DNA from: a bacterium
Lineage (GTDB): Bacteria > Chloroflexota > Dormibacteria > Aeolococcales > Bog-877
Direction of reading: 5' to 3'
Length of the DNA stretch: 52,275 nt
Assembly: GCA_021816695.1 (NCBI GenBank)
Contig: JAKAXE010000008.1
Coordinates: 1 to 52,275 of the forward strand
Shown here: one piece after another, positions 37,085 to 45,863 of the stretch
Layout of the letters: every line of letters begins with the position of its first letter
Numbering within the stretch: the stretch's first letter is position 1
The notes under the pieces: model-generated
What the model was told of the DNA's origin: nothing
What the model saw: only the letters and a program-made list of their open reading frames with translations
Database searches by the model: none
Made by a program: the position numbers and the translations under genes

Positions 37085-37395
37085 GGATCTGGAGACGCCG
37101 GCCGTTCGGCCCGGCCATCCCTCGGCGAGACTTTGACTTCGAGCGAGCGGCAGATCCGTCCGCTAGCACTGGCGAGCTGGTGGAGCTCAGTCGTCACCCG
37201 GACCCGCTCGTGCGCTTGCAGGTGGCCATGAACCCCAGCACGGACAACTGGACTCTTGAGCTGCTCGACGCCGACGACGAGGTAGAAGCCATCCGTTCCG
37301 GCTTTGGGGATGGCCGCCAGGAACGAGCCGCTCGGGCTGGGACCTGGCCGTGGTACGTGCCGGGCGACTTCGACGGACTTAGGAGGCTGGGATGA
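37081..37395 (+). CDS. hypothetical protein, cassette gene 3, with variant leucine-rich-repeat-like motif
   Basis: ELVELSRHPDPLVRLQVAMNPSTDNWTLELLDADDE resembles LRV-type repeat; ATGA overlaps. Confidence 0.7.
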   Translation: MRIWRRRPFGPAIPRRDFDFERAADPSASTGELVELSRHPDPLVRLQVAMNPSTDNWTLELLDADDEVEAIRSGFGDGRQERAARAGTWPWYVPGDFDGLRRLG

Positions 37396-37685
37396 CCATC
37401 GAACAGCGCAACCTCGGCGAACTCAAGGCCGCCTACGAGACAGCCAACGAGGCCGTGAAGAAAGCTCACTCCGAGTACGAGCGGCTCTGGCCGATCTACT
37501 GGGATGCCAGGACCGCGTACCGGAATGCCTTGGCCGAGGCGAAGGGGGAACCCACGGAGGAGGAGGTGCAAGCCCAGGAGGGCCTGTTGGAGACCATCTT
37601 TGGACCCCTCGCACCGATCACCGAACGGGAGAACGGGGAGGAGGCGAGCCCCAACAGCATTGAGAAGGGTCCAGCTGCGGAGTGA
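37392..37685 (+). CDS. hypothetical coiled-coil protein, cassette gene 4
   Basis: ELKAAYETANEAVKKAHSEYERLWPIYWDARTAYRNALAEAKGE heptad-like; ATGA overlap. Confidence 0.65.
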   Translation: MTIEQRNLGELKAAYETANEAVKKAHSEYERLWPIYWDARTAYRNALAEAKGEPTEEEVQAQEGLLETIFGPLAPITERENGEEASPNSIEKGPAAE

Positions 37686-37776
37686 GAGTCCGGAGCTAGG
37701 TGCCCCATGACCTACCACAAAGGCCCCACCCCCGGATCGCGGCGGGAGAGGCAAGCGCCGCGCCACTGGACGCCCT

Positions 37777-38070
37777 ATGCCCATCCCCCTTGTCGCAGGC
37801 CGGACCTAACGCCGGGCTCGGAAAGGGGTGCCCCAGATCGGACCGTACGTCGAATGCCCACCTCGCTCGCGCAGACCAGGTGGCTTGAGCGCATGTTCCT
37901 ACCGATAATGCCCCACCCCCTCTGGGGGTTGAGTTCGCCCGCATCCCTCCCGCGGTGCCAGGATGGGCACTGAGCGTCTGGACTTGGGTTCAGCAGCGGC
38001 GTCCCGAGGTACGGGGATGGGCATTCGACGTACGGATCTGGCCGGGGCATGTCCAGCGGGTGGGGCATTG
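37777..38070. repeat. dyad-symmetric repeat region
   Basis: Perfect 18-bp inverted repeat CCGTACGTCGAATGCCCA (37843-37860) / TGGGCATTCGACGTACGG (38018-38035); additional ATGCCC(C)A motifs at 37777, 37854, 37908 on + and around 37965, 38018, 38064 on -; central CCCCCTCTGGGGG 37916-37928. Confidence 0.75.
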
Positions 38071-38089
38071 GAGGTATGAAGCAGGGATC

Positions 38090-38734
38090 ATGTCCACGGT
38101 GAACACGGAGATCCGATCCCGGGCCGAGTTGCCTTGGGTGAGCCACAGGCGCTTCCTTGACCACCTCGATCGCACCTGGCTGATCTCGGACACCCACTGG
38201 GGCCACCGAAGGCTGCGAGAGGTACTCGCCCCTGGCGTCCGCCCGGCCGACGTCGATACCCTCATGGTCCGGCGATGGTGGGAGGTAGTCGGGCTGGAAG
38301 ACCCCGTGCTTCACTTGGGCGACGTGTTCCTTGGCGACCTGACCGCAGCCGACTTGCCCGACCACTTCCCCACTCTCCCGGGTCACGTCTTCCTCGTGCC
38401 GGGCAACCATGATGGGCTGGACAAGCTGGCGGCACTGGCCTCGATCGGCTGGCTGATGGTGGAGCCCTTCGCGTTCGAGTACCAGGGGTGGACGGTCCGC
38501 TTCAGTCACCAACCGCTGGAGGGCCTGGCCGAAGGCGAGCTGAATGTCCACGGCCACATCCACCAGAACCCGGCGCCGATGGCCCGGCACTTCAACGCCT
38601 CGGTGGAGCAGCTCGACTACCGGCCCATCCGCCTGAAGCAAGCCGTAGACGAGCTAGTCAGTGCCAACAGCGGGCCGCGGGCTTGGGCTGGCCAGAGATC
38701 ATTGCAATCTGAGCGACGGGGCCGCGAGCCATGA
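38090..38734 (+). CDS. calcineurin-like metallophosphoesterase
   Basis: WLISDTHWGHRRLRE, VLHLGDVFLGD, LVPGNHDGLDKL, FSHQPLE, NVHGHIHQNP. Confidence 0.93.
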   Translation: MSTVNTEIRSRAELPWVSHRRFLDHLDRTWLISDTHWGHRRLREVLAPGVRPADVDTLMVRRWWEVVGLEDPVLHLGDVFLGDLTAADLPDHFPTLPGHVFLVPGNHDGLDKLAALASIGWLMVEPFAFEYQGWTVRFSHQPLEGLAEGELNVHGHIHQNPAPMARHFNASVEQLDYRPIRLKQAVDELVSANSGPRAWAGQRSLQSERRGREP

Positions 38735-38991
38735 CCACCGAAGTTCCAGGCACCCTCCCCCTGGGAGTTCTCTCGATCACGGAGGCACGGGCTCAGCTCC
38801 CGGGCATTCTGGCCCGCTTCCGGGAGGCAGGGCCGGCCGCTCAACCCGTGGTGCTCGGCCGGAGGCGCCGTGCCGAGGCGGTCTTGGTGCACTACGAGCG
38901 GTACCGGTCGACGGTGGACGAGCTGGAGGCGGCACAGGCATGGATCGCCGACTTCCGGAGGGCGGCTGACCTATCAAGGATTCCTCGGTAG
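38731..38991 (+). CDS. Phd/YefM-type antitoxin-like protein
   Basis: LSITEARAQLPGILARFREAGPAAQPVVLGRRRRAEAVLVHYERYRSTVDELE; ATGA overlap with the metallophosphoesterase. Confidence 0.8.
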   Translation: MTTEVPGTLPLGVLSITEARAQLPGILARFREAGPAAQPVVLGRRRRAEAVLVHYERYRSTVDELEAAQAWIADFRRAADLSRIPR

Positions 38992-39201
38992 TTGCCCCTA
39001 GGTAGATCGTCAGCGCCCGAGCTCCGGTCGGCCACCGGTTGGCAAGGTGGTGGAACTGAGTTCTCAAAGTAGTTCCCAGACCGCCAACCGGGGGTAGACT
39101 TCACGAGTCGCTGGCCCCGCGCCCGCGCCACACCTCCACCGTTCCCAGGGGTATGAGCGCGCCTTGGGCGACCACCCTGGTGACTGGCAGGAGGTAGTGG
39201 T

Positions 39202-40473
39202 GTGGCCGTTCGCCGAGTCTCGGACCTCCCATGTTCCGGTTGTGGGGTGCTTCACCCTACCCTCGCCCCGAGCGACTGTCCTCTCGCTCGACGCGCTGCC
39301 GAGGAGATGCGGGCACCCGTGGTGGCGCTCAAGGCGACACCCACTGCCACCGAGCAGCGACCTTCCCCACCGCATCGGACGGTAGCTCTGGCTGATGCGG
39401 CTCGAGAGGCGGTTGCGACGGCCTCGGCTGCGGTTCAGGCGGAGGTGGAAGCCGTGGCCGAAGTGGTCGAGGCGAGCGATGACGAGTACACCGTCCGCCG
39501 CCAAGAGGCCTGGCTGCGGGTGATCGCGGCCTTGCCATGGGGCCCGACCCCAGAGAAGGGGGCGCCGGCGAGCACTGCCGCGGCCCACCGCGTGCTAGAC
39601 CGAACCCACGGCGGGCACGATGGAGTGAAGAGGATCCTCACCGACCGGGTAGCCTCCATGTCTCACATCGAGCGCCGGCGCGGGGACCACCGGATGCGAC
39701 CCTTGCTCCTGGTGGGTCCGCCCGGCACCGGGAAGACCACCCTGGCCAGCGCGATGGCCACAGCGCTCGGCATGCCATGCGAGGTGATCAACGTGCCCGT
39801 GGCCGCCGTGGACGAGTGCTATCTGGCGGGTGCGGATCGAGTGTGGGCGGGGTCGGAGCCCGGGGCGATCATCCGGGCCGTGCGCCGGGCTGGCACGGCC
39901 CGCCTCCTTCTCGTGCTCGACGAGCTCGACAAGGTGGCCGTTGGTCACTGGCAGGGCGCCTCTCCGACGGCGTGGCTGCTGGAACTGCTCGGGTCCGCCA
40001 GCTGGTCAGACAGGTATCTGGGTGTCCCATACCCCACCGCAGCGATGAGCTTCGTGGCGACGGCCAATGACCTCACCCCCATCCCTGCCCCGCTCCTCGA
40101 TCGCTGCGAGGTGGTGGAGGTGCCGGGCCTGTCGGCGGAGCAGCGAGTGGAGGTGGCTCTCTCTCACGTGTGGCCCCGGCTCCTCACGGCCTACGGCGTG
40201 GCGGCGGCATCGGTCCCACTCCCACCGGATGGGGTCAATGCTCTGGTGACCGATTACGCTGCCTCGGAGGAGGCCGGGCTGCGGTCGGTGGAGACCAGGA
40301 TGGAGGCGGTCATACAGCGGGCGATCGCCCACGGCGCTCCCCGGCAGAGGGTGTGGATCACCCCCGAGTTCGTGGCCGAGCGGCTCGGCACCAAGCCCAG
40401 GGGCCGCAGGGCGGCAGGGTTCGCGCGGGAGCTTCCCGCTTCTGCAGTGGGGGCGGCGACCGGACCCAGCTAG
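39202..40473 (+). CDS. Lon-like AAA+ ATPase lacking a protease domain, with N-terminal Cys motif
   Basis: CSGCGVLHPTLAPSDC; QEAWLRVIAALPWG; AHRVLDRTHGGHDGVKRILTDRVASM; LLLVGPPGTGKTTLASAMATALGMP; LLLVLDELDKVAVGHWQG; protein ends after the AAA lid. Confidence 0.85.
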   Translation: MAVRRVSDLPCSGCGVLHPTLAPSDCPLARRAAEEMRAPVVALKATPTATEQRPSPPHRTVALADAAREAVATASAAVQAEVEAVAEVVEASDDEYTVRRQEAWLRVIAALPWGPTPEKGAPASTAAAHRVLDRTHGGHDGVKRILTDRVASMSHIERRRGDHRMRPLLLVGPPGTGKTTLASAMATALGMPCEVINVPVAAVDECYLAGADRVWAGSEPGAIIRAVRRAGTARLLLVLDELDKVAVGHWQGASPTAWLLELLGSASWSDRYLGVPYPTAAMSFVATANDLTPIPAPLLDRCEVVEVPGLSAEQRVEVALSHVWPRLLTAYGVAAASVPLPPDGVNALVTDYAASEEAGLRSVETRMEAVIQRAIAHGAPRQRVWITPEFVAERLGTKPRGRRAAGFARELPASAVGAATGPS

Positions 40474-40488
40474 GCGGTCCATGGGCGC

Positions 40489-40514
40489 GTCTGCCGGGCG
40501 TTCCTCCGGCAGAC
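40489..40514. other. perfect inverted repeat GTCTGCCGG-GCGTTCCT-CCGGCAGAC
   Basis: 9-bp stem in the 350-bp gap between the Lon-like gene and the relaxase; terminator or oriT candidate. Confidence 0.5.
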
Positions 40515-40832
40515 GAAACGACCGTGGCGGACAGCCCGCGGGAATAACGAACCGGCCGTCGGGAGCTCGCTCGGCCTGGGCCGCGCGCCGACCGAAAGGG
40601 GGGCGGCGAAGACTGCACCTGCTGCCGGCGGTTCCTCGGATGGCGGCTCTCTCGGGTCGGTGGGCTTCCTGCGTAGGGGGCGCTGGCCCTCCTCTCGGTC
40701 GGCTCAAGCGCGGGCCCGTCGCCAGTGTCGGCCAGCGTGGGTGCCAGGGCTCGGCTCCTCCTGGGCTTGCTCGCGGCGGTGGCGGCGGAGGGTGCCTAGC
40801 ACATTTGCATCAGGGATGCTACGATGGCGGCC

Positions 40833-43800
40833 ATGCTCAAGGTCTGGCCCGTGATGGACATCGACTACTGGCTCCGGCAGGTCGCTGGCATCCGCGCTGA
40901 GGAGGGCCGCGGCCGCGTGCTCCAGTACTACGCCGAGGCGGGCGAGAGGCCCGGCGTCTTCCTCGGGCGCGGCGCCGTCGCCCTCGGCCTCGACGGCCGG
41001 CGGGTCAGCTACGACGAGAACGCCGAGGCCTTCCGGCGGCTGATGGACGGCCAGCTCCCCGATACCGGTGTGCAGGTCGTCCACGGTCCCAAGACCGGCA
41101 ACCGGGTCAAGGGTTGGGACGCGCTGTTCTCCGCCCCAAAGACCGTCTCCACCGCGTGGGGTCTTGGCGACGAGGCCCTCCGCGGGCGTATCGAAGCCGC
41201 CCACGACGCCGCCTCAAAGTTGGCTTTCGCACGGTTCGCCGAGCTCGTCGCCTACGGCCGGCGGGGGCACAACGGACTACGGCAGATAGGGACCGAGGGC
41301 CTCATCGCGGTGGCCTTCCCCCACAGGTGTTCCAGGTGCTCGGACCCCCACCTGCACACCCACTTCCTGATCGCCAACATGGTCAGGGGCACGGACGAGC
41401 GGTGGGGAGCCCTCGATGCCCGCATGGCTCACGACTACGCCTTGGCGCTCGGCTACCTCTACCAGGCCGAGCTCCGGGTCCAACTGTCCCCCTCCTGGGA
41501 GAAGGGCGGCATTGGGGGCGGCTGGACCGAGGTGGTCAATGGAGTCGCGGAGCTGGTCGGAGTGCCCGCTGGGCTGGCCAAGCTCTTCTCCAAGCGGCAG
41601 GAAGAGATCGCCGAGGACCTGGCCGCCAGGGACGTCGAACCGACGATTGCAGCCCGGACCGTGGCTCAGCGCCGCACCCGGCAGGCGAAGGAGTCGGGCA
41701 AGACCACCGCCGAGCTTGTCGCCGAGTGGCGAGCCGAGGCGGAGCAGGCCGGGTACGACGTGGACCCGGCCGCGCTGGCCAGGGCCATCCAGGAAGGGGG
41801 GCGGCGGGTCGCCGCCCGTCCCTCGGTCATGACCCCAGGGTCGCGGCGCCGCCTCGCCCTGGAAATCACGAAGATGACCAACACCTTCGGAGTCCGTGAT
41901 GTTGTGATGGCGATCGCGTCGGACTTCCGAGGCGGGATCTCCGTCGCCGACGCTACCCGGCTGGCCGATGAGTTCCTGGCGAGCGACGCGGTGGTGAAGC
42001 TGGGCGAGGCCCAGGAACTGCGGACCGGTGATGGCATCACTCTCAGGAACGGCAAGCACATCCCTGCCCCGGGCGTGGACACCGCCGTCTACTCCGCTCC
42101 CGCCGTGGTGGCGGCAGAGAAAAGTGTCATCGACTGGGCCCTGGCCCGTCTCGACGCCGCTGTCGGCGTGGTCCGCCCCGACGCCTTGCGCAAAGCCATC
42201 GCCGCAGCGCAGGCTGGTGCGAAGCCGCTCAGCCCGGAGCAGGTGGCGATGGTCAAGGGCGTTTCCACCGATGGGCAGGGGGTGAGCGTGGTCCGAGCCC
42301 CGGCCGACTCCGGCAAGACTTTCAGCCTCCGCCCGGCCATTGAGGCCTGGAAAGGGAGTGGGTACGACGTGATTGGTATGGCCGCGGTGACCAGGAATGC
42401 AGAGTCCCTCGGCAAGCTGGGGATCCGCACCACCAACATTGATGCCATCCTGACCCTCCTCGAGGGCCGGGAGGCGTCTATCACCGGGGAGCCTGGACGC
42501 CCGTGGGTTCAGTTGGGGTTCGACCGGACCGTCATCATTGTGGATGAAGCTGAGCGGATGAGGCTGGACCACTGGGCCAGGCTCTGCCACCAGGTTGGGT
42601 TGTCGCGCGACTGCAAGCTGGTGGTCATCGGCGACGAGAAGCAGAAGGGCGCCGTTGGGATCCAGGGCCCCTTCCGCCGCCTGTCCCGCGAGGTCGGATC
42701 CTACAAACTTCCCTACAGGGGCGATCGGCTGCCCAACAAGGAGGACCGGTGGGAGCGGGCGGCGCTCTCTCTGCTCAGGGAAGCGGGACCCGACAACCCT
42801 GAGGCGGCACTTGCGGCGCTGGAGGAGTATGAGCGTCACGGCCGGGTCCAGTACCCCGCCGCAAAGGGGCCCAAGGCGAGGCAGGCGCTTCGAGAGAAGA
42901 TGGTCACAGATGCTTTGGCTGCCCGCGCGGAGGCTCGGGCAGAGGGGGACGACGTCCTGATCCTCGCCGACCGCCGAGCGGAGCGAGACCGGCTGAACCA
43001 GATAGTCCGCAGCCGGTTGGTCGCCGAGGGAGACATCGCCGTCGACCTGGGGCGCACCTACGCTGGGCTGGACGTGGCTCCGGGCGACGAGATCCAGACT
43101 CAGCGGCAGGCGACGAGAGATGGGATCGCCAATGGCTGGGTGCTTCGGGTGGTGGAGTGCGAGGCCAAGGGCATCAAAGCTGAGCGGATCGATCCAGGGG
43201 AGGATGAGGGCGAGGTTGTGTCGATTCCCGCCTGGTACTTTGCCGAGCATGGGTCTGGTTCCGACCGGCGGCGAGGCATCGAATACGGGTGGGCCCGTAC
43301 CGTCAGCAAGGAGGTCGGGGCCTCGACTAGGGATGTCTACGTCTTCGGCGACCTCTCGTCCATCGACCACGCGAGCGTCTACACCGGCGGCTCTCGTGGC
43401 CGCTGGCACTGGTACGTGGCGGGCAGGCCGGAGCCCAGCGAGGACTACGACATGCCCAGGCCGCGAGAGGGAGACCATCAGGCTGAGCGCGAGCGGGAGG
43501 CGCTGCTGCGGGGCATGATCCGCGACCGGGAGACCAGGCTGGCGCTGGACGTGATCGACGAACTCGCCTACGACAACGTGCGAGCTGCAGACGCGCTACT
43601 CACCGCCGAGGCGGAGAGGACCTTTGCCAAGGGCGGCTTCCCGCTTTCGCCGGCGGCGCCGGTCACCCCGGCGCCCGAGGTACCAGCTCACCAGGCGGGG
43701 CTGGAGGCGGTCTCTGCGGAAGACGTTACCGCCCGCAACCGGCCCCCGCTACCCGCCCTGGACCCCGAGGGGAGCGCAGCAGCCTTGGCCCGTGCCCAGG

Positions 43801-43928
43801 CTAAGGATCGGTCTGCGGCACGTGAGGCGGAGCGAGACCGCGAGCTGGCTCGGGAGCAGGATCGCCAGCGCCGGTCAGCGCAGCAGCAGGGCGACCAAGA
43901 GCAGCGAGAACCCGGGCTGAAGCCCTGA
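40833..43928 (+). CDS. MobF family relaxase/helicase (TrwC/TraI-like)
   Basis: WDALFSAPKTVSTAWGLGD; SDPHLHTHFLIANMV HUH-type His triad; VVRAPADSGKTFSLRPAIEAW; VIIVDEAERM; TACGAT 7 nt upstream of ATG 40833. Confidence 0.95.
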   Translation: MLKVWPVMDIDYWLRQVAGIRAEEGRGRVLQYYAEAGERPGVFLGRGAVALGLDGRRVSYDENAEAFRRLMDGQLPDTGVQVVHGPKTGNRVKGWDALFSAPKTVSTAWGLGDEALRGRIEAAHDAASKLAFARFAELVAYGRRGHNGLRQIGTEGLIAVAFPHRCSRCSDPHLHTHFLIANMVRGTDERWGALDARMAHDYALALGYLYQAELRVQLSPSWEKGGIGGGWTEVVNGVAELVGVPAGLAKLFSKRQEEIAEDLAARDVEPTIAARTVAQRRTRQAKESGKTTAELVAEWRAEAEQAGYDVDPAALARAIQEGGRRVAARPSVMTPGSRRRLALEITKMTNTFGVRDVVMAIASDFRGGISVADATRLADEFLASDAVVKLGEAQELRTGDGITLRNGKHIPAPGVDTAVYSAPAVVAAEKSVIDWALARLDAAVGVVRPDALRKAIAAAQAGAKPLSPEQVAMVKGVSTDGQGVSVVRAPADSGKTFSLRPAIEAWKGSGYDVIGMAAVTRNAESLGKLGIRTTNIDAILTLLEGREASITGEPGRPWVQLGFDRTVIIVDEAERMRLDHWARLCHQVGLSRDCKLVVIGDEKQKGAVGIQGPFRRLSREVGSYKLPYRGDRLPNKEDRWERAALSLLREAGPDNPEAALAALEEYERHGRVQYPAAKGPKARQALREKMVTDALAARAEARAEGDDVLILADRRAERDRLNQIVRSRLVAEGDIAVDLGRTYAGLDVAPGDEIQTQRQATRDGIANGWVLRVVECEAKGIKAERIDPGEDEGEVVSIPAWYFAEHGSGSDRRRGIEYGWARTVSKEVGASTRDVYVFGDLSSIDHASVYTGGSRGRWHWYVAGRPEPSEDYDMPRPREGDHQAEREREALLRGMIRDRETRLALDVIDELAYDNVRAADALLTAEAERTFAKGGFPLSPAAPVTPAPEVPAHQAGLEAVSAEDVTARNRPPLPALDPEGSAAALARAQAKDRSAAREAERDRELAREQDRQRRSAQQQGDQEQREPGLKP

Positions 43929-44020
43929 ACCTTCGGCCAGTTCGTTCTCTACCTCCACGCGAAGGTGGTCCTGAGCCAGAGCGTGGTGATCGTCGGCAGC
44001 GCGAACCTCACCGACGGGGG
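43929..44020 (+). pseudogene. phospholipase D-family C-terminal remnant
   Basis: Reading in frame after the relaxase stop: TFGQFVLYLHAKVVLSQSVVIVGSANLTDGG (HxK...GSxN) with no start or N-terminal domain. Confidence 0.65.
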
Positions 44021-44092
44021 CCTCCCAGTGGTCCGGCTCAGCGCCCGGGTGCCCCGGGTGAAGCCCGCCGACTTTGAGGCGTACATCGAGGA

Positions 44093-45226
44093 TCATCGCA
44101 AGGAGCACCTGCGCGTGGAGCGATCAGGGCGCCGGCCGGGTGAAGTACGCGACCATGTCGTCGATCCGGGGGGTGTCAGGGTCGCATAGCGCTCGCCGAT
44201 GCGGGCACGGTTGAGGAGCGTGGCGGCGTGCTTCTCGGTCACGACCACATCACAGTAGGCGGCGGATACGCTGAGATGCTCCACATCGTAGACGTCGTTG
44301 GGCTGCCAGGGACGCTCGAGATTGCGGAGGTTGCCCCCCCGGAGCGCGGTGTCGGTCTGGATGGTCGGCATCCGCTCCAGCACGGCGACCATGGCTGTCT
44401 TGCCCTCGTCAACGAGCTCGTCGAAGGTGTGGCCGATGGTGTCCAAGGCAGGCAAGAGGTCGTTGATCAGCTCCCAGACGTACATGTAGGCGCCGAGAAG
44501 ATCCTCGTATCGCCGCTTGTCCTTGGGGCGCTTCTCGAGCTCCACGACGATCCGCTGATGCCGGTTGACGATCTCCTTTACCGCGTCCTGGATTTCCTCC
44601 GGCTTGTATCCATAGCGGGTCCGTAGCTCCCGCTCCTCGGCACCTGGTCGCGGACCCCGAAGCTGGATGAACTGGCCGACCTCGTTGAATGCCGCAGTGA
44701 CACGGGCGACAGGATCCGCAATCGGCGAATCGAAATGCCAGCCGCCGCCGATGAGGCGCTCAAGCATCGCGATCAACTTCGGCGCCGCATCGGCCCACTC
44801 CTCCTCTGAGGCCGTGTCGGCACCCTCGATGTAGCCGCTCCCGCAGGCTTGGCCGCAGGCATATGCGAAGCCGTAGCCAACCACGACCGGCAGCTCCGGG
44901 TTGGTGGCGACACCGAACTGCTCCGCCAGCGACCGCACGAGTTCCGCTCGGCGGATGACCGATCGGTTGACCAGGGTCCGGTAGCCCGAGAGCTCGGCCA
45001 TGGTGAGGGCGAGGTCGTTGCGCTGATCGAAGTCCTTGATCTTGCGGACCTCGTCGTAATGGGCCGCCGACAGGGGGATGACGACCCGGCCGTCTGCGAC
45101 CGCCTGTCGGAGGAGGCCGAGCGCCGCGGCATGCGCGGCCCCCTCGGGGTGCCCGACTCGCGCTTGGGCGAGGTGCACCCAGTGGTTGAGATCGAGGTAG
45201 ATAGTAGCGGGGGCCGTCTGGGGCAT
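44093..45226 (-). CDS. hypothetical protein with PIN-like N-terminal signature
   Basis: IYLDLNHWVHLAQARVG, acidic/aspartate-rich core, C-term YCDVVVTEKHAATLLNRA. Confidence 0.6.
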   Translation of the reverse strand: MPQTAPATIYLDLNHWVHLAQARVGHPEGAAHAAALGLLRQAVADGRVVIPLSAAHYDEVRKIKDFDQRNDLALTMAELSGYRTLVNRSVIRRAELVRSLAEQFGVATNPELPVVVGYGFAYACGQACGSGYIEGADTASEEEWADAAPKLIAMLERLIGGGWHFDSPIADPVARVTAAFNEVGQFIQLRGPRPGAEERELRTRYGYKPEEIQDAVKEIVNRHQRIVVELEKRPKDKRRYEDLLGAYMYVWELINDLLPALDTIGHTFDELVDEGKTAMVAVLERMPTIQTDTALRGGNLRNLERPWQPNDVYDVEHLSVSAAYCDVVVTEKHAATLLNRARIGERYATLTPPGSTTWSRTSPGRRPDRSTRRCSLR

Positions 45227-45467
45227 GGCTGCTTGGTGAGGAACATACCTGAAGCCATGCCCCAGACGAGTCCCATCGACAGGCTCGTGATCTGATCGAA
45301 GGGGGGCAAGAAGACCACTCCGCAGGGATGTAGGCGTCTCTGACCTCCATCAATGAGTGAGCCGTGCCGCCAGTTGCGAACGGGGAGCGCTCGGCGTCAA
45401 CGGACCGTGGAGAGCGGTCGAGGATGTTGCGACAAGGGTTGAGTAGGCCCAGCGGGCCCCGGGGCAG

Positions 45468-45863
45468 GTGTCCGAGGGGCAGAGCCGCGGGTGGGTGGCG
45501 ACCGGCAAGCTCCTAGTCATCACCAACTACGCGACCTCTTATGTGGTGCAGGACGCCCTCGCCGCCGATGCCGCTCGAGGGGTGACGGTCGACGTTCTTC
45601 TCAATCCCCTGGGCTACGGGGCCAAGGGCGCCGCCTCCTGGCTATCGAACCATCGAGTTCATGTCCGCTGGGCCCCGGACTCCCCCTACCTCCACGCCAA
45701 GGTGATCCTCTCCTCCACCGAAGGACTTGGGGGGAGTGCCAACTTCAGCTACCACGGGCTGAGCATCAACCGAGAGATGGACGCGATGGTGCCCGCCTCG
45801 CTGCTCCCCGCCGCCTGGGCCTGGGGTACCGCCCTCTGGGCCAAGGGGACGCCGGCGGGCTGA
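45468..45863 (+). CDS. single-domain phospholipase D-like nuclease (possibly truncated)
   Basis: SPYLHAKVILSSTEGLGGSANFSYHGLSINREMDAMV (HxK, GSxN). Confidence 0.75.
   Translation: MSEGQSRGWVATGKLLVITNYATSYVVQDALAADAARGVTVDVLLNPLGYGAKGAASWLSNHRVHVRWAPDSPYLHAKVILSSTEGLGGSANFSYHGLSINREMDAMVPASLLPAAWAWGTALWAKGTPAG

Noticed and set aside
35665-38070. Repeats considered as a CRISPR array
   Set aside because: Repeats are short, of both orientations, unequal spacing, no spacers of uniform length and no cas genes
37775-38641. 288-aa minus ORF across the dyad repeat and metallophosphoesterase
   Set aside because: Antisense to a clear metallophosphoesterase and its N-terminal part is just translated repeats
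41277-43478. 733-aa minus ORF within the relaxase gene
   Set aside because: Antisense shadow of a well-supported MobF relaxase; no recognisable domain
43926-44020. Possible stop-codon readthrough making a relaxase-PLD fusion
   Set aside because: In-frame continuation is short and frays before 44.1 kb; a degraded PLD remnant is the simpler explanation
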